DNA of 64,000 bases from Gordonia humi (GTDB lineage Bacteria; Actinomycetota; Actinomycetes; Mycobacteriales; Mycobacteriaceae): assembly GCF_014197435.1 (NCBI RefSeq), contig NZ_JACIFP010000001.1:4650001-4714000 (forward strand), written 5' to 3'. The notes below the pieces were generated by a model, which saw only the letters and a program-made list of their open reading frames with translations, did not search any database and was not told where the DNA came from. The position numbers and the translations under genes were made by a program. Below are positions 63,012 through 64,000 of the stretch, in pieces. How positions within the stretch are numbered: position 1 is the first letter of the stretch; every line of letters starts with the position of its first letter.

Positions 63012-64000
63012 GAGAAACTCAGCACCTCCTCGCCCCATGCCTGGAGCATCGCGTCGTCGAGGCCGAGTGCGGCTTCGTCGTCCGCACCGATCTTCAACGA
63101 TGCGTGACGGTCGTCGGTGTACGGGTCCCACGGAGCCTCGACGCCGCCGCCGACCCGCGGATCGCCGCTCGCCGCGAAGTTCAGCCATCGGCGCTGCACT
63201 CTGCGCTGCACCGCCTCGCCCGTGGCACGTCCGCCGAGGCGGTACATCGGATCCCGCTTGGTCGACGCCGGATTGCCCCACACGTACGGCAGCTCCGTCG
63301 CATGCGCCGCCCCGAACCCGATGAATCTCAGCAACGGTGTGGCCCAGTCGAATCGGTACAGGTGCACAGGCGCCTGACGATGGTGCGCCTCGGCGATCCA
63401 CAGTGCGGGCATCCGGAAACCGATGTCGCGGGAGATCGCCATGCTGCGCACCCGCGCCTTCACGTGCTGGTACGACTCGTCGAGATGATCCGATTCGGGT
63501 ACGGGCAGATCCGGCTGCTCGGTGCCGATGTGCGCGAACATCGCGTCCACATGCTCGGATTTGACCGGCATCAACGGCGACGACATCCACTTGAACAACG
63601 ACGTCTCATGCCGGTTGGTGCCGATCAGCAGCGGGACCGGCAGCGACTCGTCGGAGTCGTAGACCCGCAGCGGATCGTCCGGAATCAGATCGCCGTCGAT
63701 GATCGGGGTGTGCGCGATGGTTCCGGGGAACTCGCGCGGCACCTGCAGGAACGTGTGCTGCGACCCGGCGACGAGGGCGCCGACCGGCACCGAGCGCAGC
63801 ATGTGCGGGCGCACCTTCTCCTGCGGCATCGGAGCGAGCATCAGTTCGGCGTACTTCTCGCCGCGTTCGGGCCCGTACACGCTGGTCGCCGGGGAGCTCT
63901 GCGCGATGGCCCGCCGGAACAGCCCCTGCGCGGCGGGCATCGTCAGCAGGGTGGTGACGACGCCGCCGCCCGCGGACTCGCCGAACACCGTCACATTCGA
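63008..64000 (-). CDS. Type-B carboxylesterase (C-terminal part, start lies beyond window)
   Basis: 331 codons of a carboxylesterase/lipase type B family member; the 5' end is past base 64000. The nucleophile elbow GESAGGG is at the edge (residue Ser in TVFGESAGG). LLIGTNRHETSLF holds the region of the acidic residue, and HATELPYVWGNP carries the probable catalytic His. The C-terminal RWLNFAASGDPR is a family hallmark. The stop overlaps the RidA gene ATG by four bases, giving a tightly coupled three-gene set with the winged-helix protein. Confidence 0.92.
   Translation of the reverse strand, partial: SNVTVFGESAGGGVVTTLLTMPAAQGLFRRAIAQSSPATSVYGPERGEKYAELMLAPMPQEKVRPHMLRSVPVGALVAGSQHTFLQVPREFPGTIAHTPIIDGDLIPDDPLRVYDSDESLPVPLLIGTNRHETSLFKWMSSPLMPVKSEHVDAMFAHIGTEQPDLPVPESDHLDESYQHVKARVRSMAISRDIGFRMPALWIAEAHHRQAPVHLYRFDWATPLLRFIGFGAAHATELPYVWGNPASTKRDPMYRLGGRATGEAVQRRVQRRWLNFAASGDPRVGGGVEAPWDPYTDDRHASLKIGADDEAALGLDDAMLQAWGEEVLSFS

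Overview
The window is one continuous stretch of high-GC actinobacterial chromosome. Several signals point to a mycolic-acid actinomycete (order Mycobacteriales; Gordonia-, Williamsia- or Tsukamurella-like, the genus being inference). These are a DUF222/13E12 HNH gene, PhoP/PhoR, IdeR/DtxR-type iron boxes, an MbtB-like NRPS, frequent GTG starts, and apparently leaderless promoters. From memory of the M. tuberculosis map, two blocks are syntenic with it: pcrA/uvrD1 - chorismate mutase - pgi - SDR - Fpg-like glycosylase (Rv0949-Rv0944 region), and ptrB - purC - purB - esterase - purD - HIT - phoR - phoP (Rv0782-Rv0757 region).

Layout. 1-9.1 kb is core metabolism and DNA repair: the 5' part of pcrA, a GT-C-like membrane protein, chorismate mutase, pgi, an SDR, a secreted DUF4185 protein, a Fpg/Nei glycosylase and a CysQ-like phosphatase. 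9.2-11.1 kb holds cobF coupled to an SDR, a nested inverted repeat and tRNA-Arg(CCT). 11.3-33.4 kb is an accessory siderophore locus. Five genes on the minus strand overlap end to start (ArCP-Cy-A-T NRPS, methyltransferase, C-X-C-A-T-TE NRPS, Fe-siderophore binding lipoprotein, C-A-T-E* NRPS). They diverge from two ABC half-transporters and an MFS exporter. A predicted divergent promoter pair is overlapped by an IdeR-like box at 26936-26954. A PLP-dependent basic amino acid decarboxylase, converging on the MFS gene, has its own IdeR-like box at 33392-33410. 33.6-39.3 kb is an RNA-repair island: HNH nuclease, RtcB ligase, Hen1 methyltransferase and Pnkp kinase/phosphatase/ligase.

39.4-52.3 kb returns to core genes: oligopeptidase B, purC, purB, a 39-residue Cys-rich protein, a Tat-type lipoprotein esterase, nhaA, purD, ltrA, and a GT39 plus GT2-GtrA glycosyltransferase pair. 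52.4-57.6 kb holds a DHFR-like protein, a PPOX pseudogene, an aldo/keto reductase with its MerR regulator, a RecQ-like helicase and a HIT protein. 57.6-64 kb holds phoR-phoP, the DUF222 HNH gene behind two SOS-box-like sites, and an overlapping set of winged-helix protein, RidA and a carboxylesterase that runs off the window.

The siderophore locus can be read as a unit. The first NRPS should carry an aryl acid and cyclise Ser/Thr/Cys to an oxazoline or thiazoline. The other two should extend and release the chain. The MFS protein would export the product, and the lipoprotein plus ABC pair would recover it. No aryl-acid synthase, aryl-AMP ligase, PPTase, MbtH protein or ornithine/lysine hydroxylase is seen, so part of the pathway must lie elsewhere. 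No gene-free stretch exceeds 300 bases; the longest gaps (52966-53190, 33373-33588, 59717-59916, 5989-6176) are about 190-225 bases. No CRISPR array, insertion sequence or replication origin was recognised.
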